Shown here: positions 55,190-63,775 of the stretch, piece by piece
How positions within the stretch are numbered: position 1 is the stretch's first letter
Layout: every line of letters starts with the position of its first letter
Source: Lentibacillus amyloliquefaciens
GTDB taxonomy: Bacteria > Bacillota > Bacilli > Bacillales > Amphibacillaceae
NCBI RefSeq assembly: GCF_001307805.1
Contig: NZ_CP013862.1
Location: forward strand, 1,240,001-1,304,000
Direction: 5' to 3'
DNA length: 64,000 nt
Translations under genes and position numbers: made by a program
Notes under the pieces: generated by a model
The model's database searches: none
The model's input: the letters and a program-made list of their open reading frames with translations, nothing else
Told to the model about the DNA's origin: nothing

Positions 55190-56754
55190 GTGGAAAAGTG
55201 GCACGTGTACATGGATATTTATCAATTAAAACAGCAAGGGTTTAAGATTCGAAGAATCGCTAGAAAGTTGGGCATTTCAAGGACGACGGTCTATAAGTAT
55301 CTCGAAAAATCTCCGGAGGAAATGGGTGAATGGATGGCCTCAACCCAGACAAGAAGAAAAAAGTTGGATCCGTATGAAATGCTCATCCAAACATGGCTCA
55401 GTGAACATCCGGATCTATCCGCATCACAAATTCATGATTGGTTACTTGAAAGATATACAGATCTAAAAGTTGGCGAAAGCACTGTGCGCCTGTTTGTCAA
55501 TGAGCTTCGTGAAAAATACAACATTCCTAAAACAGAAGCCATGCGGGACTATCAAGGCCTTCAAGATCCGCCCATGGGTCAACAAGCTCAAGTAGACTTT
55601 GGGCACACCGTTCAAAAACACCCGATGGCAAGGAGGTTAAACTCACGTTCATTACGTTCGTTCTCTCGCACTCGCGGTATAAATTTGTCAAATGGCTGGA
55701 TAGGCCTTTGACAACAAAAGATGTAATTGACTGCCACGAGCAGGCCTTTCACGCTTTTGGAGGGATCCCTTATGAAATTGTTTATGATCAAGATGCCTTA
55801 ATCGTGGTCAGCGAGAATGCCGGGGATTTGATCTTGACCGAGGCATTTCAGGCGTATCGCGAGGAAAGAAAGTTAACCATGTACGTTTGTCGAAAAGCCG
55901 ACCCTGAGAGCAAGGGAAAGGTTGAAAATGTGGTCAAGTTTGTGAAAGGGAACTTCGCGAAAAATCGTATCTTCGGCACGTTGGATCGCTGGAAGGAACA
56001 AAGCGACGCATGGCTTGAACGAACGGGAAATGGGAAAGTGCATAACACAACCAAAAAAAGACCCGTCGAAGTGTTCGCTCTGGAAAAACAACACTTACGA
56101 CCGGTCACCACAAAACTGACACTTTCTCGTGTGGATTCCAGTATAACAAGAACGGTTCGAAAGGACAACACGATTTTATACCAATCGAATCGTTACTCCG
56201 TTCCTCTGGGCACCTACAGACAAAATAAAATCGTGTACATTCAAACGGACGACCATAGCTTGGTGATCCGTGAACACCAGGAGGGACCTGTGATCGCCAA
56301 CCACAGTATTAGCCACGGAAAAGGCAAGTTGATTCAAGACAGCCAGCACACACGTGATCGAACGAAGGGGATCGCTGCCTATATGGCGACCATAGCCGAA
56401 AAGTTTGAAGACAAAGAAAAGGCCATGACGTTTTTAGAAGCCCTTCACAAGAAGTATCCTCGTTATATTCGGGACCAGCTTCAACTCATGTCGAAAGCTT
56501 TGAAAGAGATCGAACCAACCATCGGTGACGAAGCGTTGCACATGTGTATGCAGCAAGGCATTGAGAGCGCCACAGAGTTCGGCGATGTTGTTCAGTACAT
56601 CAAACGCCAGCGTCAGGTGGACCATGCGGCATTGGATCACACAAAAGAGCCGGTCAAGCCTTTAAATGGGCGGGAGACGTCCGTCGATGATACAAAGCCA
56701 CAGACGCGAGACGTGAGCGACTATCTCGCCTTACTGGAAGGAGCATCCGTATGA
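55190..56754 (+). pseudogene. istA: IS21 transposase IstA, frameshifted as sequenced
   Basis: GTG start behind GGGGAG: VEKWHVYMDIYQLKQQGFKI with an N-terminal helix-turn-helix (IRRIARKLGISRTTVYKYL). The DDE residues are in QVDFGHT, VYDQDAL and GKVENVVKFVK. One base is missing near 55621: the first frame ends at 55711, and the rest (LTTKDVIDCHEQAF...) follows in the next frame to 56754. If the shift is real, the element cannot move alone. Confidence 0.88.
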
Positions 56755-57521
56755 CTCAGACACTTGAACAACTTCAACAGCAATTGCGTTCGCTAAGGTT
56801 GTCCGAAAGCGCTCAGTACCTGCCTGAACTAGTGCAACAAGCAGAGTCCGAAGATTGGACTTATCGAACGTTTCTTCATCGCCTGGCATCTTATGAGCAA
56901 AAACGTCGGGATGAGAAGCAAGTGGAAAAGAGACTGAAATGGGCGGCGTTCCCTTTCTATAAAACGCTGGATGCCTTTGATCTCGACGAGCAGCAGTCCT
57001 TAAGCAAAAAGCAGCTGAACCAACTGCAAGAGTTTACATGGCTCGACCAACTGTATAACCTCATTCTCCTCGGACCGCCAGGGGTAGGCAAGACCTTCCT
57101 GGCGACGGGGTTAGGGATTGAGGCCATTCACCAAGGATATAAGGTTTCCTTTATATCCATGGGTGACCTCATTCACACCTTGAAAACGGAGGAGTTTACG
57201 CGGAAATCGCAGATAAGAATGAAACGTATCAAAGATTCTCATCTGGTCATTATCGATGACTTGATGTATATGGCGATGGACAATCGGGAAGCGAACCTGT
57301 TTTTTCACTTGATTAATGACCTCTATGACAAGGCCTCCGTCATTTTGACGTCTAACAAAGGGCCAAGTGAATGGGGAGAATTATTAGGTGATCCCGGCGT
57401 CGCTACAGCGATCTTGGATCGCGTATTACACCGAGCAGAAATCATTCATTTTAGAGAGGATGAAAGCTATCGAATGAAGCATCGTTCTTCCATTTTTGAG
57501 GAAAAAAGTGTTCACAATTAA
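56751..57521 (+). CDS. istB: IS21 transposition ATPase IstB
   Basis: 256-residue AAA+ helper of IstA, overlapping its end by 4 bases. Walker A LGPPGVGKTFLA, Walker B HLVIIDDLMYM and sensor SNKGPSEWGELLGD. Intact. Confidence 0.93.
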   Translation: MTQTLEQLQQQLRSLRLSESAQYLPELVQQAESEDWTYRTFLHRLASYEQKRRDEKQVEKRLKWAAFPFYKTLDAFDLDEQQSLSKKQLNQLQEFTWLDQLYNLILLGPPGVGKTFLATGLGIEAIHQGYKVSFISMGDLIHTLKTEEFTRKSQIRMKRIKDSHLVIIDDLMYMAMDNREANLFFHLINDLYDKASVILTSNKGPSEWGELLGDPGVATAILDRVLHRAEIIHFREDESYRMKHRSSIFEEKSVHN

Positions 57522-57557
57522 TTAGCGAAAAGTGTTCATTTTCACTTGACGGTTACA

Positions 57558-57931
57558 ACTCAACTTGGGATATTGTTTTTCAAAGGATTTTACTATCTTC
57601 GTGGTATTACAAAAAGCGTACTTTTTCACCCCACCATAAGGGATCCATATTACCCTATCCTGAATCTGCATATAGAGTCCCTTTATAGAAATAGCCTAAC
57701 CTCTCCAAGAGACTGACACAGTGCTTGTCATCATTAAATTCGTTAATTTCTACAGCAATATCGATAATTAGTTTCGCACTTAACCCCCTCAGCAGCCGTG
57801 CTGCCAATATGATGAACATCTACAATATACTTACCAATTTTCTCTTGTTTCTCCTTGTCTAATAAAAATTCCTTTAGCCAATCCTCTGGCCAAAGTACTA
57901 AAAAAACCTCACCTTTTGGTAATCCAAGCAT
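57558..57931 (-). pseudogene. GrpB (UPF0157) family pseudogene cut by IS21
   Basis: From ATG 57931: MLGLPKGEVFLVLWPEDWLKEF, IGKYIVDVHHIGSTA. A frameshift at 57785 or so continues as IIDIAVEINEFNDDKH, then GYFYKGTLYADSG, another shift, CNTTKIVKSFEKQYPK. It ends at the IS21 border. GrpB-like nucleotidyltransferase-fold genes are frequent accessory genes. Confidence 0.75.
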
Positions 57932-57997
57932 TAAATTACCCCCCACAGACGTATATTGTATGTATTTTACTCTTAAATTTTGGTTTGTCAATTGTAC

Positions 57998-58065
57998 TGT
58001 TAAAAAGCCCCTTATATGCGTTAATGGAGCGATTCTTTACTATGGAAACGCGCCCGTGGAATTTA
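57998..58065 (-). repeat. attC-like array repeat 21
   Basis: CTGTTAAAAAGCCCC, TAATGGAGCGATT, TTTACTATGGAAACGCGCCCGTGGAAT: diverged but in the usual order and orientation. Confidence 0.55.
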
Positions 58066-58158
58066 AGAAGAAATTTGATCGGTAGAGTTGGTTAAATTGG
58101 CCGTATATTTTTCTCCGCTCATTGTCATGTCTCAATTGAAAATAATACCCTTCATTAT

Positions 58159-58179
58159 GATATAACCTATGGTTATATC
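58159..58179. promoter_or_regulatory. Palindromic operator upstream of the MFS gene
   Basis: GATATAACC-TAT-GGTTATATC, a perfect 21-base palindrome about 90 bases before the MFS start. A LysR regulator encoded beside the transporter is the natural candidate to bind it (inference). Confidence 0.6.
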
Positions 58180-58268
58180 CATATCACCTTTCAATATTTC
58201 TGGGGATCAGATGACATCGATTACACTTTTGTGTAGTAGATATTTCATCTGTAAGGAGATGAACGACG

Positions 58269-59317
58269 ATGAAACCGATCAAATTAATGATTCCCGGATT
58301 TTTAATCGTTGCAGCCACCTATGGTTTTGCAAGATACACTTATGGTCCCTTTCTGGATATGATCCAAAATGATTTTAATCTAGGGCATCAGATGACAGGC
58401 TTGATTGGCGGTCTGCCTTTCTTGGCTTATGTAATTGGGACCTTACTGGCGATCCGGTACATCAAACGCCTGGGATTGAAAAAACCGATCATTATTGGAG
58501 GAATTCTGGCATCTATTGGCCTTTTTCTGGTCATGACTTCTTTTTCCTTATGGCTTTTGATCGCGGGTATTATCGTTGGCGGTGCAAGCGGTGGCTTTGT
58601 TTGGACCACTATGCGCTAGTGGTCACCCGGTTAATTGATTCATCCAAACAAACTCAGGTCATCGGCTTTGTCAATGCCGGGCCTGCATTGGCCATTTTTT
58701 TAACAGGTCCGTTGGCATTTGCATTCGGTTCTGAATGGCGTCTGATATGGGGCGTTTTTAGTATTTTGGCCTTCATAACCTTGATATGGATTTATAAGGT
58801 GCTGCCTTCCGAGCAGTTAACCGTCGACCGGAGGACCCTTCAAGGCTATGTGAAGAAAAAAACGCTTCTTACACAAGGGAAATCTTTTTTTTCGGCTAGT
58901 GTTATCTGCGGGCTCGGAACCGGCGTCTATGTCACTTATGCGGTAAATCTGATTAATAATATGTCGCTTTCCATCCCCTTCTTAAGCCAATATCCACAGT
59001 TCTTCATGTCTTTTATTGGAATGATTAGTTTGTCATCCGTTATGGCTTTTACGGTATTAAAAAAGGTGTCCTTTCATGCCTTTTACATGGTGACAACATC
59101 GGCATTATCCTTTTCAGTCATGTTATTGCTTATTGCATTTGGCCAGTTTTTAGGTCCTGTTTTTACGGGCTATCTTCTTTCATTTGTGTCTTTATCCACT
59201 CTTTTTGTGGCATCGGGTCTATTGCTCGCGACTTTACTTGTACTAAGACCTGCTGCCGAGAGAACACAGCAAAAATCGGCTAAGCTGAAAAAGTATATAC
59301 CAACACATCAAGGATAG
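58269..59317 (+). pseudogene. MFS transporter, frameshifted as sequenced
   Basis: Major-facilitator permease of about 350 residues, 10 to 12 helices. The first frame (58269-58619) has MKPIKLMIPGFLIVAATYGF and RYIKRLGLKKPIIIGG (loop 2-3 motif) and stops after GGFVWTT. The rest, from YALVVTRLIDSSKQTQVIGF, is in the next frame to 59317. Adding one base near 58608 joins them. AAGGAG ribosome binding site. Substrate unknown. Confidence 0.82.
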
Positions 59318-60116
59318 AACGGTTCACACTAAATAAGTACAAATCTCTTGTGAGGGCATAATCAGCAATAGGCAGAAATCGAACGCCTCGAAGTTCGATA
59401 TGCGTTGCCATCATGCCCGGTACAAAAGCAATCCCCACACCAGCAGCTGTGAAGCCCATAACGTTGTGCCAAGAGGTTTCGATGACCTCTTTCGGTGCCA
59501 CTTTTCTCTTCTCAATTAAAGTCATCACTCGTTGATATAAAGGCGTGCTTGAGGGTGTGAGAATGAGTGTTTCGGCTAAACATTCGTCAATTGAGACTTT
59601 CGATTGGTTGGCTAGCCAATGATCAACGGGAACAGCGGCCTCGAATTGATCCTTAAATAAAAACTGTGAGAACAAACCCTTGTAGGAGGGGATGTCTTGA
59701 ATGATCGCGGCATCCAATTTGGTTTCGAACAACCGGGGAATTAAATCTTTATCGTTATCCAAAACGTCTGATATGGTTACATTCGCACTTTGTAGCCCCA
59801 GGTATTTGCGGGGCAAATAATATGAACTTTCGAGCGGTGTACAACCTAAATGGATCGTTTGATGATTCATATGTTTTTCAATGGTACGATGAACGTCCCA
59901 AAAAAGAGGCTCAAGCTCCTGAAATAATGCCCCGCCTCTTTCCGTTAATTCAATGCCTTTTGGGGAACGCTTCAAGACGGAAAATCCTAAAACGCCCTCT
60001 AACTTTTTGATTTGCTTGCTTAAGGCCGGCTGGGAGACGAATAATTTCGTTGCCGCTTTTGAAAGGCTTTGTTCTTTTGCGACTTGAATAAAGTAATGTA
60101 GCATTTGCAAGTTCAT
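59280..60116 (-). CDS. LysR family transcriptional regulator
   Basis: 278 residues: N-terminal winged helix-turn-helix (LHYFIQVAKEQSLSKAATKLFVSQPALSKQIKKLE) and a periplasmic-binding-like effector domain. Its 3' end overlaps the MFS gene by 38 bases in convergent orientation, unlike the usual divergent layout. It probably controls that transporter. Confidence 0.92.
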   Translation of the reverse strand: MNLQMLHYFIQVAKEQSLSKAATKLFVSQPALSKQIKKLEGVLGFSVLKRSPKGIELTERGGALFQELEPLFWDVHRTIEKHMNHQTIHLGCTPLESSYYLPRKYLGLQSANVTISDVLDNDKDLIPRLFETKLDAAIIQDIPSYKGLFSQFLFKDQFEAAVPVDHWLANQSKVSIDECLAETLILTPSSTPLYQRVMTLIEKRKVAPKEVIETSWHNVMGFTAAGVGIAFVPGMMATHIELRGVRFLPIADYALTRDLYLFSVNRSILDVLVYTFSA

Positions 60117-60321
60117 TCTCGGTTTAACTCCTTATCTTGTTATCCATCCAGTACCCACTTAGCATTATTATACCATTGCACGCAAATATTCTTGATTTTT
60201 CGGACATTTATTTAAAAATTCAACTCTTATTTTTACTGGCAATTTACTTACAAATCATTATTACTCCTTTTTTACCATCTCCCAGAGAAGGTGATCAAAT
60301 CATAGCAGATAGCTCTTCTTT

Positions 60322-60385
60322 ATTCCCGATAATGGCCCGATTCAGGTGCAATGCTTCTTCAACAACTGCGCCCGATGATTGAAGA
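60322..60385 (-). repeat. attC-like array repeat 22
   Basis: Left GATAATGGCCCG, centre CAATGCTTCTTCAACAACT as in repeat 1, right GCGCCCGATGATTGAA. The gap 60117-60450 holds this repeat and nothing else that I recognise. Confidence 0.7.
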
Positions 60386-60450
60386 ACAATAAAAACATAA
60401 AAACGACATCTGTTTTGCCTAGTGATTAGTTAATGTTTTAGTAACAACCT

Positions 60451-60987
60451 TTATGCCAATAGGTAGCGAATCAATCCCAATATGGCAAAACAAAATAGGG
60501 ACATGCCAGATCCTATGCCGGTGATTGCACTGTTAGCAACGCCCATTTTTTGGGATAGCCATGGTGATATTATCGCTATTACTATCATAAGTACCGCTAA
60601 TATATACAAACTGGGATCTTTAAAGACGTTTACTAACCAGAAAAAATGAGCACCTACGATAAAAGCAATCCACGGAGCAACATAGTCCCTTTTTTTCTTT
60701 TGGATCAACAAGAAAGCTCCGAGACCTCCTATAATCAATTCAGCATAGAAGACAATTATGTAAGTAATTAACGAGTCCATTTCTGACAAAGTAGTAGCCG
60801 CATCCCAGTGCGTCACGCTTAAATACACGCCAATCAAGCATACTAACAACGCAGTTCCGGAAGCAACCCCAATATACATACGCCAATTTTTTCTAGGATT
60901 CTCCTGAGCCCAGCCGAACCAAACAAAACTAAACATACCAAAAATCGCCGTGTACATCGCGTAGTCCCTTATATATTCCGGTTCCAG
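60451..60987 (-). CDS. Membrane protein, about 178 aa, with apparent CTG start
   Basis: Five to six transmembrane helices: YTAIFGMFSFVWFGWAQENP, FYAELIIGGLGAFLLIQKKK, WIAFIVGAHFFW. The first ATG (60957) is about 35 bases from the only ribosome binding site (GAAGGAGGG). In-frame CTG at 60987, 7 bases after it, gives LEPEYIRDYA before that ATG; an ATT one codon earlier is also possible. Function unknown. Confidence 0.65.
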   Translation of the reverse strand: MEPEYIRDYAMYTAIFGMFSFVWFGWAQENPRKNWRMYIGVASGTALLVCLIGVYLSVTHWDAATTLSEMDSLITYIIVFYAELIIGGLGAFLLIQKKKRDYVAPWIAFIVGAHFFWLVNVFKDPSLYILAVLMIVIAIISPWLSQKMGVANSAITGIGSGMSLFCFAILGLIRYLLA

Positions 60988-61014
60988 AATCAGCCCTCCT
61001 TCATTTTAAATTTT

Positions 61015-61090
61015 TAATAAACAAACTGACCCTTATGTATATTACCGGGCGCCAGTTGTTATTCCATATAGGCGCCCGTTAGCTTAATAA
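61015..61090 (-). repeat. attC-like array repeat 23
   Basis: TAAACAAACTGACCC, TTATGTATATTACCGGGCGCC, GTTATTCCATATAGGCGCCCGTTAGC. Close to repeat 14; the right end reads GTTAGC. Confidence 0.75.
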
Positions 61091-61092
61091 AT

Positions 61093-61188
61093 TTATTTTT
61101 TATTTTTATAGTTAACAAAAACTATAAATGAAAATAGTATAAAGAAAACAATACCAACACCAAGTAATATGTCAATAATCCATTCCAT
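61093..61188 (-). CDS. Small membrane peptide, 31 aa (array cassette)
   Basis: ATG behind GAGGGGA: MEWIIDILLGVGIVFFILFS, then a basic end NYKNKK. The only frame between repeats 23 and 24. A single-pass peptide of unknown role, with a good ribosome binding site and its stop beside repeat 23. Confidence 0.55.
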   Translation of the reverse strand: MEWIIDILLGVGIVFFILFSFIVFVNYKNKK

Positions 61189-61227
61189 AAAAATCCCCTC
61201 TCCGAAACAAACTGAAAACCTATTATG

Positions 61228-61295
61228 TAGAAATTGGCCCTGTGTGTATGGAACGGGTGCCAAGCCATATTCCAGAATGGCGGCCGATTACAGAA
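61228..61295 (-). repeat. attC-like array repeat 24
   Basis: TAGAAATTGGCCC, GGAACGGGTGCC, CATATTCCAGAATGGCGGCCGATTA: full length, with a substitution in GCGCCCG. Confidence 0.65.
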
Positions 61296-61305
61296 ATCTT
61301 CATTC

Positions 61306-61491
61306 TTATTCGGCGTTATTATTTTCATCCTCTTCCGGCAATTTTTCTAAGATCACTAATGCAAGTGTTGCTATCGGTCCAAGGAAAAAAGAAATAAAAA
61401 ACCAATGAAGACCCGATCTGTTTTTCCCCTGTGCCAACCCAGCATTAATAAGGGTAAGAGTTCCCCAGCCAACAAAAAATTGATCTTCCAC
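61306..61491 (-). CDS. Small membrane protein, 61 aa (array cassette)
   Basis: GTG at 61491 follows GGGGGAA: MEDQFFVGWGTLTLINAGLA, QGKNRSGLHWFFISFFLGPI and an acidic tail EEDENNNAE. The frame open to 61545 contains the ribosome binding site. The pattern is of short two-helix proteins in Bacilli; function unknown. Confidence 0.65.
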   Translation of the reverse strand: MEDQFFVGWGTLTLINAGLAQGKNRSGLHWFFISFFLGPIATLALVILEKLPEEDENNNAE

Positions 61492-61555
61492 GCTGCTTTC
61501 CCCCTTAGTAATTGATTGCAGCATAATTTCTGTAATTTGTAACAAGAATTGTTAT

Positions 61556-61624
61556 CCAGTTAACTAGCCAAAGTATGGTACGGGCGCCAAGCTTCATTCC
61601 GGAATAGCGCCCGATGATTGAATA
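61556..61624 (-). repeat. attC-like array repeat 25
   Basis: CCAGTTAACTAGCC, TACGGGCGCC, TTCATTCCGGAATAGCGCCCGATGATTGAAT: typical full-length copy. Confidence 0.75.
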
Positions 61625-61665
61625 GGCTGTTACTGATGTTAGCTGGTATTATTAAAGAATAGATT

Positions 61666-61899
61666 TTAAAATAATGTGAATATCATTACAGAAAAAATAA
61701 TGGTGCCTGTAATTATGTAAAGATAGCCAAGTTTATTATCATCCGCCTTTACTTTCTCAATTCCAAATAAAAGTAACATTGTAGTCAAAAATGTATTAAT
61801 AACATTAAATGGTAGTTCAATATCAATAAAAAATAAAGAAACACAAAATCCAATTGCGAAGACTGCTATAATGGTGTTGAGTTTGCTCAGTATGCTCAC
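61666..61899 (-). CDS. Small membrane protein, 77 aa (array cassette)
   Basis: Three hydrophobic segments with a charged loop GIEKVKADDNKLGY. Family not recognised. Between repeats 25 and 26. Confidence 0.6.
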   Translation of the reverse strand: MSILSKLNTIIAVFAIGFCVSLFFIDIELPFNVINTFLTTMLLLFGIEKVKADDNKLGYLYIITGTIIFSVMIFTLF

Positions 61900-61969
61900 G
61901 CTATTACCACCTGTTAAAATTTCTCTTATTAAACATACTACTACAATCGCACCAGAGATGAATACACTT

Positions 61970-62026
61970 ATCCCACATTTTAAAAAGGACGCACTATTCG
62001 ATTACTGCGCCCGTTTCTTGAATAGT
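61970..62026 (-). repeat. attC-like array repeat 26 (variant)
   Basis: AAAAAGGACGCACTATTCGATTACTGCGCCCGTTTCTTGAAT; the left end is degenerate. Same subtype as repeats 3 and 13. Confidence 0.6.
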
Positions 62027-62051
62027 CTATTTCCGCTATTAGCTGGTCTTT

Positions 62052-62465
62052 CTAATCAAATAACCCCTTAATCTTATTAATGTCTTTTTCGCTTAATTGA
62101 TTATTCAGAGTGCTATTAAGCAACGATAACATTTCTTCTGCTAATTGTTCCCCCTCTTCTGAAAGTAATACATCAACGGAGCGCTTATCTCCCTGATCGG
62201 TTGTACGTTGAACTAATGACTCTCCCCGATATTTTTCCATCCTTGATACTAATCGAGACAATGCGCTATGACTAAGACCGACCTTTGGAAGCAGATCTGA
62301 TAAACGCATTTTTTTTTCGTCCGTTTGTGCGAGAAAGTGTAACAAATAAAATTCATTAATGCCTAATTGAAATTGATGGTGTAACGCATAGTCCATGGCT
62401 TTCAATAGGCGATCATGATATTTCGTAAGATTAATCCAGGTTGCAAACAACTCATTATCGTTCAT
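62052..62465 (-). CDS. MarR family transcriptional regulator
   Basis: 137 residues, winged helix-turn-helix (MRLSDLLPKVGLSHSALSRLVSRMEK) with wing DQGDKRSVDVLLSEEG. ATG at 62465 behind GGAAAGG. Divergent from the Old Yellow Enzyme gene; two direct repeats in the shared promoter region are probably its operators. This suggests an electrophile- or oxidant-sensing repressor (inference). Confidence 0.9.
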   Translation of the reverse strand: MNDNELFATWINLTKYHDRLLKAMDYALHHQFQLGINEFYLLHFLAQTDEKKMRLSDLLPKVGLSHSALSRLVSRMEKYRGESLVQRTTDQGDKRSVDVLLSEEGEQLAEEMLSLLNSTLNNQLSEKDINKIKGLFD

Positions 62466-62519
62466 GTTTATAACCCTTTCCGATTCAATGTATTGACACA
62501 ATTATAGCATACCGTTTAA

Positions 62520-62610
62520 TATATGTATGTGCAAGCAAATAAATAAATTGGTGTTCAAGAGTTTACACTGTCTTTAATTCCATTTTATATGCATGCGCAA
62601 ACAAATAGTT
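62520..62610. promoter_or_regulatory. Divergent promoter region with two putative MarR operators
   Basis: A 25-base element TATATGTATGTGCAAGCAAA (start shown) at 62520-62544 recurs at 62586-62610 with 20 of 25 bases equal (TATATGCATGCGCAAACAAA). The first overlaps the region upstream of an extended -10 (TGCTATAAT, minus strand) for marR; the second lies just before the ribosome binding site of the divergent gene. Confidence 0.65.
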
Positions 62611-62622
62611 AGGAGGTATTAG

Positions 62623-63669
62623 ATGAATAATTTATTCACCCCCTATTCCATCAAAAATTTAGAGTTAAAAAACCGCATCGTCATGTCACCGATGTGCCAG
62701 TATTCAGTTGACAAAGAAGATGGCGCTCCAAACGATTGGCATTTCGTACATTATGTTTCTAGATCTGTCGGTGGAACAGGGTTAATTATCATGGAAATGA
62801 CCAGTGTAACACCCGAGGGCCGAATTACTAATGGTGACCTAGGCCTTTGGTCCGATCATCAAATTCCAGAATATCAACGAATCATCAATGAGATTCACAA
62901 ACACGGCACTAAGGTCGGTATTCAAATTGCACATGCGGGACGCAAAGCTGAAGATGCCACCCAGCCTGTTGGTGCTTCCGACATTCCCGTTGAGGTTCTG
63001 CCGGAAGAAACAATGAATGGTGAACTTAAGCCTCCAAGAGCTTTAACAACACAAGAAGTTCAAAAAATCGTTCAACAGTTTAAAGAAGCTACTGAACGAG
63101 CCGTTAAAGCAGGGTTTGACACGGTTGAGTTACATGGTGCTCACGGTTATCTATTGCATCAATTTATGTCACCAAGCATCAACAACCGCGCCGATGATTA
63201 TGGAAAAGACTTAGCGCTTTTTGGAGAAGAAGTCGTTAGAGCAGTTAAAAGTGTTATGCCTCCAACAATGCCTCTCATTATGCGTATGTCTGCCATTGAA
63301 TACGTGGACGGTGGCTACAATTTATCGCATTCGATAAAAATGGCTAAACGTTTTAAAGAAGCAGGCGTTGATCTTTTCCATATATCCAGTGGTGGCGAAG
63401 GTCCTCCAGGAAAAAGCAAGCCGAAAAATACCCCGGGATATCAAGTTCCTTTTGCACGTGAATTTAAAGAACAACTAGGTCTTCCGGTTATTGCTGTTGG
63501 GAAATTAAGCCATCCTGCCCTTGCAGAAGCAACGATCAGCAATGGAGATGCTGAACTTGTAGCTATTGCACGAGGGATGCTCAATGATCCTTACTGGGGA
63601 TTACACGCAGAAAAAGCATTGACTCATAAAGTAAATCCTCCTTTTCAATACTCAAGGGGAATACGTTGA
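62623..63669 (+). CDS. namA: Old Yellow Enzyme family NADPH dehydrogenase (NamA/YqjM-like)
   Basis: 348-residue FMN-dependent ene-reductase, TIM barrel. It begins LFTPYSIKNLELKNRIVMSP with the YqjM-type cysteine C25 in MSPMCQYS. HGAHGYLLHQF supplies the His pair for substrate, followed by the region GADLF..SSGG. It reduces activated double bonds of electrophiles. TTAGGAGG precedes the ATG by 6 bases. The short N terminus makes it a diverged NamA relative, so the symbol is tentative. Confidence 0.88.
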   Translation: MNNLFTPYSIKNLELKNRIVMSPMCQYSVDKEDGAPNDWHFVHYVSRSVGGTGLIIMEMTSVTPEGRITNGDLGLWSDHQIPEYQRIINEIHKHGTKVGIQIAHAGRKAEDATQPVGASDIPVEVLPEETMNGELKPPRALTTQEVQKIVQQFKEATERAVKAGFDTVELHGAHGYLLHQFMSPSINNRADDYGKDLALFGEEVVRAVKSVMPPTMPLIMRMSAIEYVDGGYNLSHSIKMAKRFKEAGVDLFHISSGGEGPPGKSKPKNTPGYQVPFAREFKEQLGLPVIAVGKLSHPALAEATISNGDAELVAIARGMLNDPYWGLHAEKALTHKVNPPFQYSRGIR

Positions 63670-63671
63670 AA

Positions 63672-63698
63672 AAAGGTTTCCTTAATGGAAGCCTTTTT
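63672..63698 (+). terminator. Terminator of the Old Yellow Enzyme gene
   Basis: AAGGTTTCC / GGAAGCCTT hairpin with a 5-base loop and T6, just after the stop. Confidence 0.85.
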
Positions 63699-63775
63699 TA
63701 TTAAATTAATTTACATAGCTCTCATTAAACCTTCTTTGGTTTTTTCCTCTATATAAACATTTAGTTTGATTTGCT

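Larger units (their letters stand above)
54980..57557 (+). mobile_element. IS21-family insertion sequence
   Basis: Two-gene element istA-istB flanked by related inverted ends: AAAAATGAACACTTTCT near 55000 and its counterpart AAAAGTGTTCATTTTCA near 57530, the latter doubled as in IS21 ends. The outer limits are approximate. A perfect 15-base hairpin (GCGAATGGAGGGCTG and complement, 55044-55083) near the left end probably blocks outside transcription. It is inserted in a GrpB pseudogene. Confidence 0.85.

Noticed and set aside
52000..58000. An integron integrase near the array
   Set aside because: The recombinase-type genes here are IS21 IstA/IstB and an ISL3 remnant; no tyrosine recombinase motif is seen on either strand of the window.
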